A stretch of DNA of 37,864 nt from positions 1-37,864 of the forward strand of contig CALXWI010000010.1 of assembly GCA_944392325.1 (NCBI GenBank). The letters run 5' to 3'. The translations under genes and the position numbers were made by a program. The notes under the pieces are model-generated. The model had not been told where the DNA came from, did not search any database, and was given only the letters and a program-made list of their open reading frames with translations. Of this stretch, positions 29,725-37,864 are shown one piece after another (the first letter of the stretch is position 1; each line of letters begins with the position of its first letter). Source of the DNA: an uncultured Alphaproteobacteria bacterium. GTDB taxonomy: Bacteria; Pseudomonadota; Alphaproteobacteria; RF32; CAG-239.

Positions 29725-30431
29725 GCCTTCCATAAAGCATTAGTCAATTTGTTTTCAATAAAAGCCTCATGCGCGGCAATTTCTTCCTCACTAAGCGGAA
29801 AATTCCTTGCCGGACGAAACTTACGTGTCGTATTTCCTTCAGCAACAACAGCTGCCATTTCCGTATGATGATACTCGGCCGGTTTATCATCCATCAACAT
29901 TGATGGTTCTTGCCCGCCCAATAGCTCCAAATACACTTCAGCCAACAGCTGAGCATCAAGCAAAGCCCCATGCAAAGTGCGAGCCGTATTATCCACACCA
30001 AAACGCTTACACAAGGCATCAAGATTTACTCTGGCACCGGGGAACTTTTTACGGGCGATTTCCAAAGTATCGACTACCCTCTCCCACGGATATTCTTCAT
30101 ACCCCAAGCCTTTGAGCTCAAAGTTAATAAATTTCATATCGAAGGATGCATTATGCGCCACCAAAATTCCGTCGCCGACAAAATCAACCCATCCCTGAGC
30201 AGCCTCACGAAAAGTCGGAAAATCCTTCAAATAATCATAACTCAAGCCATGGATTTTGAACGCATCTTCAGGCACCTCGCGCTCCGGATTTATATATTGG
30301 TGATAAGTCACCCCTGTCGGAATATGGTTAATCAGCTCCACAGCGCCGATTTCCACCAATTTGTCGCCCTCTTCCGGATGAAAACCGGTTGTTTCCGTAT
30401 CAAAAACAATTTCTCTAATCTGGTTTACCAT
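29721..30431 (-). CDS. dnaQ: DNA polymerase III epsilon subunit (proofreading 3'-5' exonuclease)
   Basis: 236 residues. The DEDDh exonuclease motifs are intact: ExoI EIVFDTETTGFHPEEGDKLV, ExoII HNASFDMKFINFEL, and ExoIII HGALLDAQLLAEVYLEL with the catalytic His and Asp. The clamp-binding/polymerase-binding tail is short. It lies 9 bases after coaE on the same strand, the conserved coaE-dnaQ pair found near alphaproteobacterial origins. Confidence 0.96.
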   Translation of the reverse strand: MVNQIREIVFDTETTGFHPEEGDKLVEIGAVELINHIPTGVTYHQYINPEREVPEDAFKIHGLSYDYLKDFPTFREAAQGWVDFVGDGILVAHNASFDMKFINFELKGLGYEEYPWERVVDTLEIARKKFPGARVNLDALCKRFGVDNTARTLHGALLDAQLLAEVYLELLGGQEPSMLMDDKPAEYHHTEMAAVVAEGNTTRKFRPARNFPLSEEEIAAHEAFIENKLTNALWKA

Positions 30432-30440
30432 AGCTTTTTT

Positions 30441-31022
30441 TTAACACCCCAACTCATTAACAATTTCAGCCATTTCAGCGCGCAACACATTTATTGGCTT
30501 ATTAGTATCAACAACCACATCGGCCATCAACTTTTTTTGCTGATTCGACATTTGCACACGGTTAATTTTTTCAAAATCCTCCGCTGAAATTTTATCTCTC
30601 AACATCACTCTTTTTTTCTGAATTTCATAATCAACATCAGCCACAATCACGGCATCACAGTATCTATCCCATCCTTGTTCATAGAGCAGAGCCGCATCTA
30701 TAAAAGCGATTCCCTCGCGGCAAGCATTTTTACGAATAATCGAGCGTAAATTTTCTTTCAGAAACGGGTGGATAAGTGCCTCCAATTTTTTTAGCTTTTG
30801 TGGATTATCAAACACCTCGTTGCGCAGCTTTCGTTTATCGATTCCCTCCCCGTTTTTCACATTAGGGAAAGCCTCCGCCACGACCTTAATAAAACTTTTT
30901 TTATTATATAATCTTCTGACCCACCCGTCAGCATCATATACCACAAACCCCAAAGATTTTACCTGCTCCGATAAAGTTGTTTTTCCACATCCGATAGAGC
31001 CGGTAATCGCCACAATTTTCAT
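30441..31022 (-). CDS. coaE: Dephospho-CoA kinase
   Basis: Last step of coenzyme A synthesis: phosphorylates dephospho-CoA. 193 residues with P-loop VAITGSIGCGKTTLSEQV, the substrate region YDADGWVRRLY, LEALIHPFLKE, IAFIDAALLYEQGWDRYCD and VMLRDKISAEDF. Start ATG 31022 (MKIVAIT) has GAGG about 8 bases upstream; an in-frame ATG at 31064 would add 14 residues unlike the family. The promoter must lie in the origin-like gap to the right. Confidence 0.95.
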   Translation of the reverse strand: MKIVAITGSIGCGKTTLSEQVKSLGFVVYDADGWVRRLYNKKSFIKVVAEAFPNVKNGEGIDKRKLRNEVFDNPQKLKKLEALIHPFLKENLRSIIRKNACREGIAFIDAALLYEQGWDRYCDAVIVADVDYEIQKKRVMLRDKISAEDFEKINRVQMSNQQKKLMADVVVDTNKPINVLRAEMAEIVNELGC

Positions 31023-31054
31023 AAAACCATCCTCAAAACAAAGAGTTACAACAC

Positions 31055-31412
31055 TTATGCACAAACAGGCCTAATTCTGTGTATAACTTGTCCTTTTTAG
31101 ACATTTATACAAATTAATCCTCGTAATGTAAAATTTATTCTACAAACTTACCCACAAGCCTTGCGCAGATTCGGTTTCAGGGTTTAAAAAAATTTTTTTG
31201 GAGTCGCCAAATTTTGTTCTTTACAAGGGCTGACTCGACAGAAAAATTTACATTTTGTTAATTTCTTTAAATTTAGACATCGATTCGTTAAAAAAATATT
31301 AACAACGTCTGAAGAGAGCCTTTTAAAACTTATCCACATAACTCACAGGCATATACAAACCACTACTAAAATTTTAAAATTTAAATGATAGGGCAGGTCG
31401 GTCTGTGCATAA
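31055..31412. other. oriC: Probable chromosomal replication origin (oriC)
   Basis: A 528-bp gap between the divergent coaE and rho genes holds five sites matching or near TTATNCACA: TTATGCACA 31055-31063, TTATACACA (minus) 31078-31086, TTACCCACA 31148-31156, the perfect TTATCCACA 31330-31338, and TTATGCACA (minus) 31404-31412. Very AT-rich stretches (31183-31203, 31241-31272, 31368-31388) could unwind. A TTAA-N7-TTAA site, the CtrA form, is at 31288-31302. GC skew of plus-strand genes changes across it (C-rich to the left, G-rich to the right). In Caulobacter and relatives the origin lies in the same neighbourhood (hemE/rho/mnmE/parAB). No protein-coding frame is visible here. Confidence 0.78.
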
Positions 31413-31432
31413 CCTTTCATCAAAACAAACAA

Positions 31433-31461
31433 TTGACTCTTTTCAATTTAAATCATATAAA
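31433..31461 (+). promoter_or_regulatory. rho promoter
   Basis: TTGACT (31433-31438), a 17-bp spacer, TATAAA (31456-31461). This gives a 5' untranslated region of about 85 bases. It is the best sigma70 match in the window. Confidence 0.7.
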
Positions 31462-31550
31462 CAAACCAACAAGGGAATAATACTTCAAACCATCATCCCT
31501 TTACAATTCAATTCTTAAATTAATCATCATAATATATATAAGGTAAGCGA

Positions 31551-32804
31551 ATGCATTTACAAGAGCTTAAGCAAAAATCCCCCAAGGCCTTGCTTACACA
31601 GGCTGAAGAATTGGGAATAGAAGACGCATCATCAATGCGTGTCCAAGACCTGATTTTTGCCATATTAAAAAAAGTCGCCTCTGACGATGAGGTTATTTTG
31701 GGCGACGGTACTATAGAAGTTTTACCAGACGGATTTGGTTTTTTACGCTCAACGGAGTCCAATTATTTAGCCAGTCCGGATGACATTTATGTATCACCTG
31801 TACAAGTCAAAAAATATGGTCTTCGTACCGGCGACACGGTTGAAGGAGAAATCCGTGCTCCCAAAGACAACGAGCGTTATTTTGCTTTGACCAAAATCAA
31901 TCGTATTAATTTTGAGGATCCTGAAAAGTCCAAACTTCGCGTTAACTTTGACAACCTCACCCCTCTTTATCCAACCCAAAAGCTCAATTTTGATATCATC
32001 TGTGGTGAAAAAGATTATACCACAAGAGTTATTGATTTAGTAGCTCCACAAGGCAAAGGTCAACGAGGCTTGATAGTAGCTCCGCCACGTACCGGTAAAA
32101 CAGTTATGCTGCAAAATATTGCTCATGCGATTGCTGCCAATCATCCAGAAGTCTACTTAATGGTTTTGCTGATAGATGAGCGCCCGGAAGAAGTTACGGA
32201 TATGACCCGTTCGGTTAAAGGCGAGGTCATCTCTTCTACTTTTGATGAACCGGCAGCTCGCCATGTTCAAGTAGCTGAAATGGTTGTTGAAAAAGCCAAG
32301 CGCTTGGTTGAAACCAAAAAAGACGTTGTTATTTTGCTCGATTCCATCACCCGTTTAGGTCGAGCTTATAATGCCGTAATCCCCTCTTCCGGCAAAGTTT
32401 TAACCGGTGGTGTTGACGCCAATGCTCTTCAACGCCCCAAACGTTTGTTGGGTGCTGCCCGTAATGTTGAAGAAGGTGGTTCTTTGACTATTATTGCCAC
32501 AGCTTTGGTTGATACCGGTTCTCGTATGGATGAAGTTATATTTGAAGAATTCAAAGGTACCGGCAATTCAGAGATAATCTTGGATAGAAAACTGGTTGAT
32601 AAAAGACTTTTCCCAACCATTGATATTACGCGTTCAGGTACTCGTAAAGAAGAGCTTTTGGTTGACCGTCAAACCTTATCCAAAATGTGGGTATTGCGCC
32701 GCGTTTTAATGCAAATGGGTATGACCGACGGTATGGAGTTTTTGCTTGATAAGCTCAAAATCTCCAAAGACAACCACGACTTTTTCAATAATATGAATAG
32801 TTAA
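31551..32804 (+). CDS. rho: Transcription termination factor Rho
   Basis: Hexameric RNA-dependent ATPase that ends transcription. 417 residues: an N-terminal Rho-N helix bundle ([20 protein letters not shown]), a cold-shock-like RNA-binding domain ([38 protein letters not shown]), then the RecA-like motor. The motor has Walker [28 protein letters not shown], Walker [17 protein letters not shown] and the Q/R-loop region [21 protein letters not shown] run stands in for a Shine-Dalgarno before ATG 31551. Full length, adjacent to the origin, transcribed away from it. Confidence 0.98.
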   Translation: MHLQELKQKSPKALLTQAEELGIEDASSMRVQDLIFAILKKVASDDEVILGDGTIEVLPDGFGFLRSTESNYLASPDDIYVSPVQVKKYGLRTGDTVEGEIRAPKDNERYFALTKINRINFEDPEKSKLRVNFDNLTPLYPTQKLNFDIICGEKDYTTRVIDLVAPQGKGQRGLIVAPPRTGKTVMLQNIAHAIAANHPEVYLMVLLIDERPEEVTDMTRSVKGEVISSTFDEPAARHVQVAEMVVEKAKRLVETKKDVVILLDSITRLGRAYNAVIPSSGKVLTGGVDANALQRPKRLLGAARNVEEGGSLTIIATALVDTGSRMDEVIFEEFKGTGNSEIILDRKLVDKRLFPTIDITRSGTRKEELLVDRQTLSKMWVLRRVLMQMGMTDGMEFLLDKLKISKDNHDFFNNMNS

Positions 32805-32811
32805 AGATAGC

Positions 32812-32845
32812 AAAAAAGGAGAAGTATTAAACTTCTCCTTTTTTT
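32812..32845. terminator. Strong terminator between rho and the unknown gene
   Basis: A perfect 14-bp stem (32812-32825 with 32831-32844) has a 5-base loop, with A and T runs on opposite sides. It terminates rho and, in reverse, the 32827-33471 gene. The last codons and stop of that gene lie inside the stem. Confidence 0.9.
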
Positions 32846-33471
32846 AAGGTTTCAATAGCTGTGTTTATCCATGGCTCAAAAGATTGATTTTTCTGCAAAT
32901 TATCAATAATTCGATTTTTAAAATCATAGTAATCAAATCCTGCCGCATTTTTGAAGAATAAGATAGCCATCTGCTGCCTCTGATCTTGAATTAAATCAAT
33001 ATGACGAGCAATAGCTAATACCATTTTTTCAAATGCCGAAGATTTTGTTTCTTGCACAAAATTTTTGACCGTATTAGAGCTTAAAATCCCATAAATAGAC
33101 ACCCAATTCCAGTTGAACATCAAAGTATGGGTTAATCCCCCAACATTATTCTCCACATGTTGTTTAACCAATTCAAAAAACTTGTCTTCGCAATTGATCA
33201 AAATCTCAGGATGTTCATCAATCAACTTGTAGAAAGCTTCAATATCAAAATCTTTACAATCCATACAAGCTTTAAAATTCTCCGGAAATTCTCTAACAAA
33301 AATCTCATGAGTATTTTTCATTAAGGATTCAGCCGAATGATAAATACACACATAATTGTTACGTAGTTCAAAATTTTTGTTTAAAGACAACGTATCCAAA
33401 ACCTTTACAGCTTCTTCAAAAGCCTGAGCTCCGCTTGTATAAAAAGCAGCAATTTTTTTTGTATCCATCAT
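32827..33471 (-). CDS. Hypothetical protein
   Basis: 214 residues, helical, soluble, no family recognised. It contains a Cys-rich turn (FKACMDCKDFDIEAFYKLI), ILINCEDKFFELVKQHVEN and YYDFKNRIIDNLQK. The start is either of two adjacent ATGs (33471 or 33468). It differs from neighbours in high Asn/Lys/Phe content and lower GC, which may mark a lineage-specific acquisition. The stop lies in the terminator stem shared with rho. Confidence 0.65.
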   Translation of the reverse strand: MMDTKKIAAFYTSGAQAFEEAVKVLDTLSLNKNFELRNNYVCIYHSAESLMKNTHEIFVREFPENFKACMDCKDFDIEAFYKLIDEHPEILINCEDKFFELVKQHVENNVGGLTHTLMFNWNWVSIYGILSSNTVKNFVQETKSSAFEKMVLAIARHIDLIQDQRQQMAILFFKNAAGFDYYDFKNRIIDNLQKNQSFEPWINTAIETLKKGEV

Positions 33472-33546
33472 AATATAAAAAATTATAGATTATAAAAATA
33501 AAACAATGGAGCCTAGCATATAGACAATAAATCTTTTTGTCAAATA

Positions 33547-34221
33547 TTAAATTTGCAAAAATTGCTTTACCTCTTGCATATCAAAGCAAATCTTGGCCAC
33601 ACCGAGACTTTTTACCTTATCAATATATTCCTGATTTTGGTACATTTTTGACCCCAAGAAGGCAATTACGGTCATTTTAGCCTTTAGTCCGGCGGTCATA
33701 CCGGCAATAGAGTCCTCAATCACCACGGTATTTTCAGGTTTTTCACCCATAGCCTTTGCGGCATATAAAAACAAATCCGGCTCCGGCTTTCCTTTTTCAA
33801 CCAAGTCCACGGTAAAAATATTTTCTTTAGGGATTATGTCACCAAAATTAATCGCTTTCAGCTTCATCAAGGTTTTGCTTAAAATTCCGCCGGTAGCAAT
33901 ACATTGTTTTATTTGGTTATTTTTCAAAATATCCATCACCCCCGGCATTACTTCCAAGCCGTATTTTTCCATATATTGCGTATCCATTTGGAGTACGTCT
34001 TCCCAAAACTTATCATTGGTCGGGTATCCCATTTTGAGGAGAGTATCTCTTTTGGTTTTGTCTGCCTGCCCGCCGAACAGCCGATTAATTTTCTCAAAAT
34101 CCCAATTAACGCCAAAACGCTCATTGAAAAATTTTTTACGATTCTCCAACCAAATTTTTTCAGAGTCGGCGATTACGCCGTCAAAATCCCATATAATCAA
34201 CTTATAAATATTTTTATTCAT
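33547..34221 (-). CDS. HAD-superfamily hydrolase, beta-phosphoglucomutase-like
   Basis: 224 residues. HAD motif I IWDFDGVIADSEKIW (nucleophile and acid/base Asp), motif II around IKQCIATGG (Thr), motif III Lys in EKGKPEPDLFLYAAKAMG and motif IV VVIEDSIAGMTAGLKA are all intact. A helical cap lies between motifs I and II. The DFDGVIADSE signature is that of the PGM/phosphoglycolate-phosphatase-like group; the substrate cannot be told. It lies in the rho-mnmE interval where hemH is common in relatives; hemH is not present. Confidence 0.85.
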   Translation of the reverse strand: MNKNIYKLIIWDFDGVIADSEKIWLENRKKFFNERFGVNWDFEKINRLFGGQADKTKRDTLLKMGYPTNDKFWEDVLQMDTQYMEKYGLEVMPGVMDILKNNQIKQCIATGGILSKTLMKLKAINFGDIIPKENIFTVDLVEKGKPEPDLFLYAAKAMGEKPENTVVIEDSIAGMTAGLKAKMTVIAFLGSKMYQNQEYIDKVKSLGVAKICFDMQEVKQFLQI

Positions 34222-34355
34222 TTTTACAATCCAAACTAGAAAAAAATCGAGTCCGTATAAAGCCCGTACAAGCGAATTTAGCCTAGTCTATGATAGTTTG
34301 GTTAACTTTAGATAAACAAGCGCTGTAGAGTCCCTAAAAACGCGATTTTTAAAAC

Positions 34356-34384
34356 TTGCATAAAATTTTGAAGTTTACTATACC
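34356..34384 (+). promoter_or_regulatory. mnmE promoter
   Basis: TTGCAT (34356-34361), 17-bp spacer, TATACC (34379-34384), about 40 bases before the ATG. The remaining gap 34222-34355 shows nothing else I can support. Confidence 0.55.
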
Positions 34385-34422
34385 TTAGTCATGCAATAAA
34401 AATTTTTTTAAGGATAGGTATT

Positions 34423-35766
34423 ATGGATAACAAGACCATTTATGCACTTTCAACCGTTTTGGGCAAATCGGGAGTAGCGGTGATTCGCATTTCCGGCAGC
34501 AAGGCGTTGGATGTTGTGCGGCAAATGACCAAGCTTGACACCTCCAAGCTCAAGGCTCGCTACGCCTATTTCCTTGATTTAAAATCACTTTCCGGAGTTG
34601 ATACCTTAGATAAATGCCTATTGTTATATTTTAAGGGGCCAAATTCGTTCACCGGAGAGGATATCGTCGAGCTGCATACCCATGGCTCCCGCGCCGTGAT
34701 TTCGAGTGTTCTGGACAATCTGAGCCGGATTCCTGATTTTCGTATGGCCGAGGCCGGAGAATTTTCCAAACGAGCCTTTTATAATCATAAGATGGACTTG
34801 ACCGAGGCTGAGGGTCTGGCTGATTTGATTGATGCCGAAACCCAAGCCCAGCAAAAATATGCCCTGCGCCAAATGGAAGGCAGCTTAAAAAATCTGTATG
34901 AAGAATGGCGCGAGCAACTGGTTAACATTATGGCTCATCTTGAGGCTTATATTGATTTTCCGGATGAAGAGATACCTGAAACCGTTGTTGCAGATATCAA
35001 TAACACTGTATTTAAACTTCGCCAATCCATAGAACACCACCTTGCCTCAGATAATATCGGAGAAAGATTGCGTGAAGGTTTTCGGGTTGTTATTGTCGGC
35101 CGTCCCAATGCCGGCAAGTCCAGCTTGCTTAATGCCATAGCCAAGCGCGATGTTGTAATTGTTTCAGATATTGCCGGCACTACCCGAGACGCTATTGATA
35201 TCCACCTTGATTTGAATGGTTATCCGGTGATTATTACCGACACCGCCGGCATTCGAGAAACCGAGGAAGCCATTGAGCGCCAAGGTGTCGAGATAGCTTA
35301 TCAAAAAATCCAAGACGCTGATTTACTGATTTGTTTATATGATGCTTCACAAGACACTGTTCAGGTGTTTGATAATATAGCTAAAACATTCCATAATAAA
35401 ATGTTGTATGTAGCTAATAAGAGCGACAACCTTACCGCCGAGCAATGTTCATCTTTACTTTCGGCCGGCAATTTGGTTATCTCAGCCAAGCACCAACAAG
35501 GTATTGATAGCCTGCTTAGCGCGATTGGCAATATTATCAGTGACAAGTTTACTTCTAACTCTAATATTCTGATAACCCGAGCCCGTTATCGTGAAGCTTT
35601 GTCCGCTGCCCTCGCCTCTTTAAAGCTTTTTAACCTTGATAAAGAGATAGAGCTTTCCGCTGAGGATATCCGCTTAGCTGCGAGAGAAATCGGTAAAATC
35701 ACCGGCCGCATAGAGGTTGATGAAATCTTAGATAAAATCTTCGGCAGTTTCTGTATTGGTAAATAA
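34423..35766 (+). CDS. mnmE: tRNA modification GTPase MnmE
   Basis: With MnmG forms 5-carboxymethylaminomethyl-uridine at tRNA wobble U34. 447 residues: an N-terminal folate-binding domain (1-120: YALSTVLGKSGVAVIRISG, then FTGEDIVELHTHGS), a helical domain and an inserted G domain. The G domain has P-loop VGRPNAGKSSLLNAI, switch SDIAGTTRD, DTAGIRETEE and NKSD. The C terminus ends FCIGK with the catalytic Cys. Strong AGGATAGG precedes ATG 34423. The 15-bp motif at 35004-35018 lies inside the coding sequence. Confidence 0.97.
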   Translation: MDNKTIYALSTVLGKSGVAVIRISGSKALDVVRQMTKLDTSKLKARYAYFLDLKSLSGVDTLDKCLLLYFKGPNSFTGEDIVELHTHGSRAVISSVLDNLSRIPDFRMAEAGEFSKRAFYNHKMDLTEAEGLADLIDAETQAQQKYALRQMEGSLKNLYEEWREQLVNIMAHLEAYIDFPDEEIPETVVADINNTVFKLRQSIEHHLASDNIGERLREGFRVVIVGRPNAGKSSLLNAIAKRDVVIVSDIAGTTRDAIDIHLDLNGYPVIITDTAGIRETEEAIERQGVEIAYQKIQDADLLICLYDASQDTVQVFDNIAKTFHNKMLYVANKSDNLTAEQCSSLLSAGNLVISAKHQQGIDSLLSAIGNIISDKFTSNSNILITRARYREALSAALASLKLFNLDKEIELSAEDIRLAAREIGKITGRIEVDEILDKIFGSFCIGK

Positions 35767-35883
35767 CAGTGTATTTAAACTTTGTTTATATTTGATAGAA
35801 TATTTGAACGATGTATTTAAACTTATATTCCTAAAAATCATTTAAAATCAAGCTTGTATGGCCGATTCTCATTAAAATAAGGC

Positions 35884-35912
35884 TTGCAATCCGCTTCAAG
35901 CTGTTGTAAAAC
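35884..35912 (+). promoter_or_regulatory. Candidate mnmG promoter
   Basis: TTGCAA (35884-35889), 17-bp spacer, TAAAAC (35907-35912), 33 bases before the ATG. The 178-base gap before mnmG otherwise holds two copies of the 15-bp motif. Confidence 0.45.
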
Positions 35913-35944
35913 CTGATACAAAATCAATAAAGGCTTTATGAGAA

Positions 35945-37801
35945 ATGAATAACAATCAAGATTTTGATGTAATCGTTGTTGGCGGCGGTCATGCCGGCTG
36001 TGAGGCTTGTGCTGCGTCAGCCCGAATGGGAGCCAAAACAGCTCTGGTTACCCATAAACTATCCACCATTGGTGAAATGTCATGCAATCCGGCTATTGGC
36101 GGCTTGGGCAAAGGCCACCTTGTGCGTGAAATTGATGCCCTTGACGGCTTAATGGGACGTGTTATTGATAAAGCCGGTATACAGTTTCGTATGCTTAACG
36201 CCTCTAAAGGACCGGCTGTTCGAGGCCCTCGCGCTCAGGCTGACCGAGAACTTTATCGCCATTATATGCTGGAAGCCCTGCAAGCTCAACCTAATTTGAC
36301 TTTGATTGAGGCCGCGGTTGAAGGACTGCTGATTGAACATAATAATGTCTGCGGAGTCATTTTGGCTGATGGTTCAACCATCAAATCTAAGGCAGTTGTT
36401 TTAACCTCCGGTACATTTTTGAATGGTGTAATGTTTACCGGACATCAAGCCACTATCGGCGGCCGCGTTAATGAAATAAGCTGCACCGGTATAACACCGT
36501 ATTTAAACGATTTAGGCTTAAAAGTCGGCCGCTTAAAAACCGGCACGCCGGCACGTTTAAGCAGCAAAACCATCAATTGGGATATCTTGCCCAAACAAGA
36601 CGGTGATGCTAATCCGATACCTTTTTCTTTTCTGACTAAAAGCCTGCCTCAGCCGCAAATTCAGTGTGGCATAACTCGTACCAATTTGCGCACTCATCAA
36701 ATTATTCGTGATAACTTTGAAAAATGCGCCCTCTTCTCCGGTTTAATCAAAGGTATCGGCCCGCGCTATTGTCCCAGTATTGAAGATAAACTTGTCAAGT
36801 TTCCGGATCGTGACAGTCACCAAATTTTTCTTGAGCCTGAAGGTTATAATACCGATGTTGTCTACCCCAATGGTATATCGACATCTCTGCCGGCAGATGT
36901 TCAAGAGGCTTTTATTCATACTATGGAAGGTCTGGAGAACGTCAAAATTCTGCGCTATGCTTATGCCATAGAATATGACTATGTTGACCCGCAAGAGCTC
37001 AACCATTGCTTGGAGCTCAAAAAAGCCCCCGGACTTTTCTTGGCCGGACAAATCAACGGCACTACCGGTTATGAAGAAGCCGCTGCCCAAGGTGTTGTTG
37101 CCGGCATCAATGCCGCGCTTAAAGCCAAAGGCGACGGACAAGAGTTTGTCATTGACCGTAGTGAGGCCTATATCGGCGTAATGATTGATGACTTAATCAC
37201 CAAAGGTGTTGATGAACCATACCGTATGTTTACTTCTCGCTCTGAATATAGATTATTGTTGCGAGCTGATAATGCGGACTTGCGCCTGACTGAAAAAGGG
37301 CACGATATTGGCGTTGTCGGTGAAGAGCGATACACTGTATTTAAAGCTAAAAAAGCTGCCTTGGACAAGTATCGCACTCTTACTCAAGAGCTCAGCACCA
37401 AGCACGCTGATATTGAAAACATCGGCTTAAAAGTCAAGCAGAACGGCACCAAGCGCACAGCATATAATTTAATGTCATATGATTCTGTTTCACGTGAAAC
37501 AATCAACCATTTTTGGCCTGAGCTGGCATCTATGCCTGATGATATTTTTGAGCAGCTTGAAATTGAGGCTCGTTATTCCGGTTATATCAAACGCCAAGAG
37601 GCAGATATTGAAGTCTTCAAAAAAGATGAGAAATTAAAAATCCGTGATGATATAGATTATAGTCACATCGGTGGCTTGTCGCGCGAGATGGTCCAAAAAC
37701 TAACCAAAGTCAAGCCGTCAACCATTGGCGAGGCATCTCGTATTCCGGGGGTTACTCCGGCCGCTATTGCTGCCATTTTAGGCTTTATCAAAAAAGCTTA
37801 A
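35945..37801 (+). CDS. mnmG: tRNA uridine modification FAD enzyme MnmG (GidA)
   Basis: Partner of MnmE in wobble-uridine modification. 618 residues: FAD-binding [21 protein letters not shown], the [23 protein letters not shown] loop split over the active-site region, [46 protein letters not shown] and C-terminal [19 protein letters not shown]. Full length. A perfect parS lies inside codons for SVSRET near residue 515. Followed closely by the next gene at 37845. Confidence 0.98.
   Translation: MNNNQDFDVIVVGGGHAGCEACAASARMGAKTALVTHKLSTIGEMSCNPAIGGLGKGHLVREIDALDGLMGRVIDKAGIQFRMLNASKGPAVRGPRAQADRELYRHYMLEALQAQPNLTLIEAAVEGLLIEHNNVCGVILADGSTIKSKAVVLTSGTFLNGVMFTGHQATIGGRVNEISCTGITPYLNDLGLKVGRLKTGTPARLSSKTINWDILPKQDGDANPIPFSFLTKSLPQPQIQCGITRTNLRTHQIIRDNFEKCALFSGLIKGIGPRYCPSIEDKLVKFPDRDSHQIFLEPEGYNTDVVYPNGISTSLPADVQEAFIHTMEGLENVKILRYAYAIEYDYVDPQELNHCLELKKAPGLFLAGQINGTTGYEEAAAQGVVAGINAALKAKGDGQEFVIDRSEAYIGVMIDDLITKGVDEPYRMFTSRSEYRLLLRADNADLRLTEKGHDIGVVGEERYTVFKAKKAALDKYRTLTQELSTKHADIENIGLKVKQNGTKRTAYNLMSYDSVSRETINHFWPELASMPDDIFEQLEIEARYSGYIKRQEADIEVFKKDEKLKIRDDIDYSHIGGLSREMVQKLTKVKPSTIGEASRIPGVTPAAIAAILGFIKKA
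37486..37501. promoter_or_regulatory. parS: parS centromere site inside mnmG
   Basis: TGTTTCACGTGAAACA is the exact 16-bp palindromic ParB binding consensus of bacterial chromosomes. It sits within the mnmG reading frame about 6.4 kb from the proposed origin, on the side where parAB is expected. Confidence 0.93.
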
Positions 37802-37844
37802 ACACTGTATTTAAACTGCTTATTATATTGAAAGAGGTTCTATT

Positions 37845-37864
37845 ATGAGTTTTCCGACTATTGC
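37845..37864 (+). CDS. Start of next gene, probably rsmG (truncated by window end)
   Basis: ATG at 37845 is preceded by AAAGAGG at about 8 bases and reads MSFPTI before the window stops. Only position suggests the product: in alphaproteobacteria mnmG is followed by rsmG (16S rRNA m7G527 methyltransferase), then parA-parB. The sequence itself is too short to confirm. Confidence 0.45.

Larger units (their letters stand above)
35004..37817. repeat. Six copies of a 15-bp motif (CACTGTATTTAAACT) across mnmE-mnmG
   Basis: CACTGTATTTAAACT is exact at 35004-35018 and 37803-37817. Close copies: 35767-35781 (one change), 35809-35823 (two), 36495-36509 (two, in mnmG) and 37333-37347 (two, in mnmG). All are on the same strand. 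Three lie in intergenic DNA beside mnmE/mnmG ends and three inside coding sequence. I noticed no copy left of 35 kb. It resembles a protein-binding site set. No matching family is known to me. Confidence 0.5.

Noticed and set aside
31065-31550. Missing small gene between coaE and rho
   Set aside because: Stop-rich AT sequence in all frames; DnaA boxes explain the gap better.

Overview
The window is a gene-dense (roughly 45% GC by eye) stretch of an alphaproteobacterial chromosome. The evidence is the gene content and order: secB / Tim44-like / mltA / Smr / dnaQ / coaE / [origin-like gap] / rho / mnmE / mnmG / (rsmG), together with lptF-lptD-surA-rsmA, a Mic60-like protein and a DUF1566-type secreted protein family. 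The sequence resembles uncultivated, host-associated alphaproteobacteria; that placement is inference. I see no tRNA, rRNA, CRISPR array, prophage or insertion sequence.

Layout. 1-394: intergenic, with two copies of a hairpin-bearing repeat and a terminator. 395-3768 (minus): glgA-type glycogen synthase, rph, rdgB. 3885-4490: grpE. 4550-5996 (minus): an unknown gene and thyA. 6003-6478: gene-free and repeat-rich. 6479-8848 (minus): ftsK. 9064-10769: fabD-fabG. 10820-12081 (minus): a cysteine-rich secreted protein, its long structured leader RNA, and a small basic ORF. 12295-17685: lptF-lptD-surA-rsmA (outer-membrane biogenesis and 16S rRNA dimethylation). 17782-18270: unknown gene. 18325-19649: a second cysteine-rich secreted protein preceded by the same kind of leader RNA. 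19721-21435 (minus): tsaD-nth. 21535-24045: Mic60-like membrane protein and an ADP-dependent sugar kinase. 24046-24471: gene-free, with the same repeat family as at 6.3 kb. 24472-26153: aroK, then divergently a 47-residue membrane peptide and xerD. 26188-31022: secB, Tim44-like, mltA, small membrane protein, Smr protein, dnaQ, coaE. 31023-31550: probable chromosomal origin. 31551-37864: rho, unknown gene, HAD hydrolase, mnmE, mnmG (carrying a perfect parS) and the first bases of the next gene.

Most interesting results. (1) Two paralogous leader RNAs of about 210-230 nt (11598-11829 minus and 18360-18571 plus) share promoter spacing, five helices, a loop-to-3'-strand pseudoknot, a terminator and an identical translation-start region. 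Most helices are kept by compensatory changes although the primary sequence has diverged. I recognise no known RNA family. Each precedes a cysteine-rich protein of one family, which suggests a mobile or amplified leader-plus-gene cassette. (2) A probable oriC lies between coaE and rho, with five DnaA-box-like sites, a change in GC skew and a nearby parS. (3) An archaeal/eukaryotic-type ADP-dependent phosphofructokinase/glucokinase. (4) A family of long covarying hairpin repeats in two separate intergenic regions. (5) A 15-bp motif repeated six times across mnmE-mnmG.
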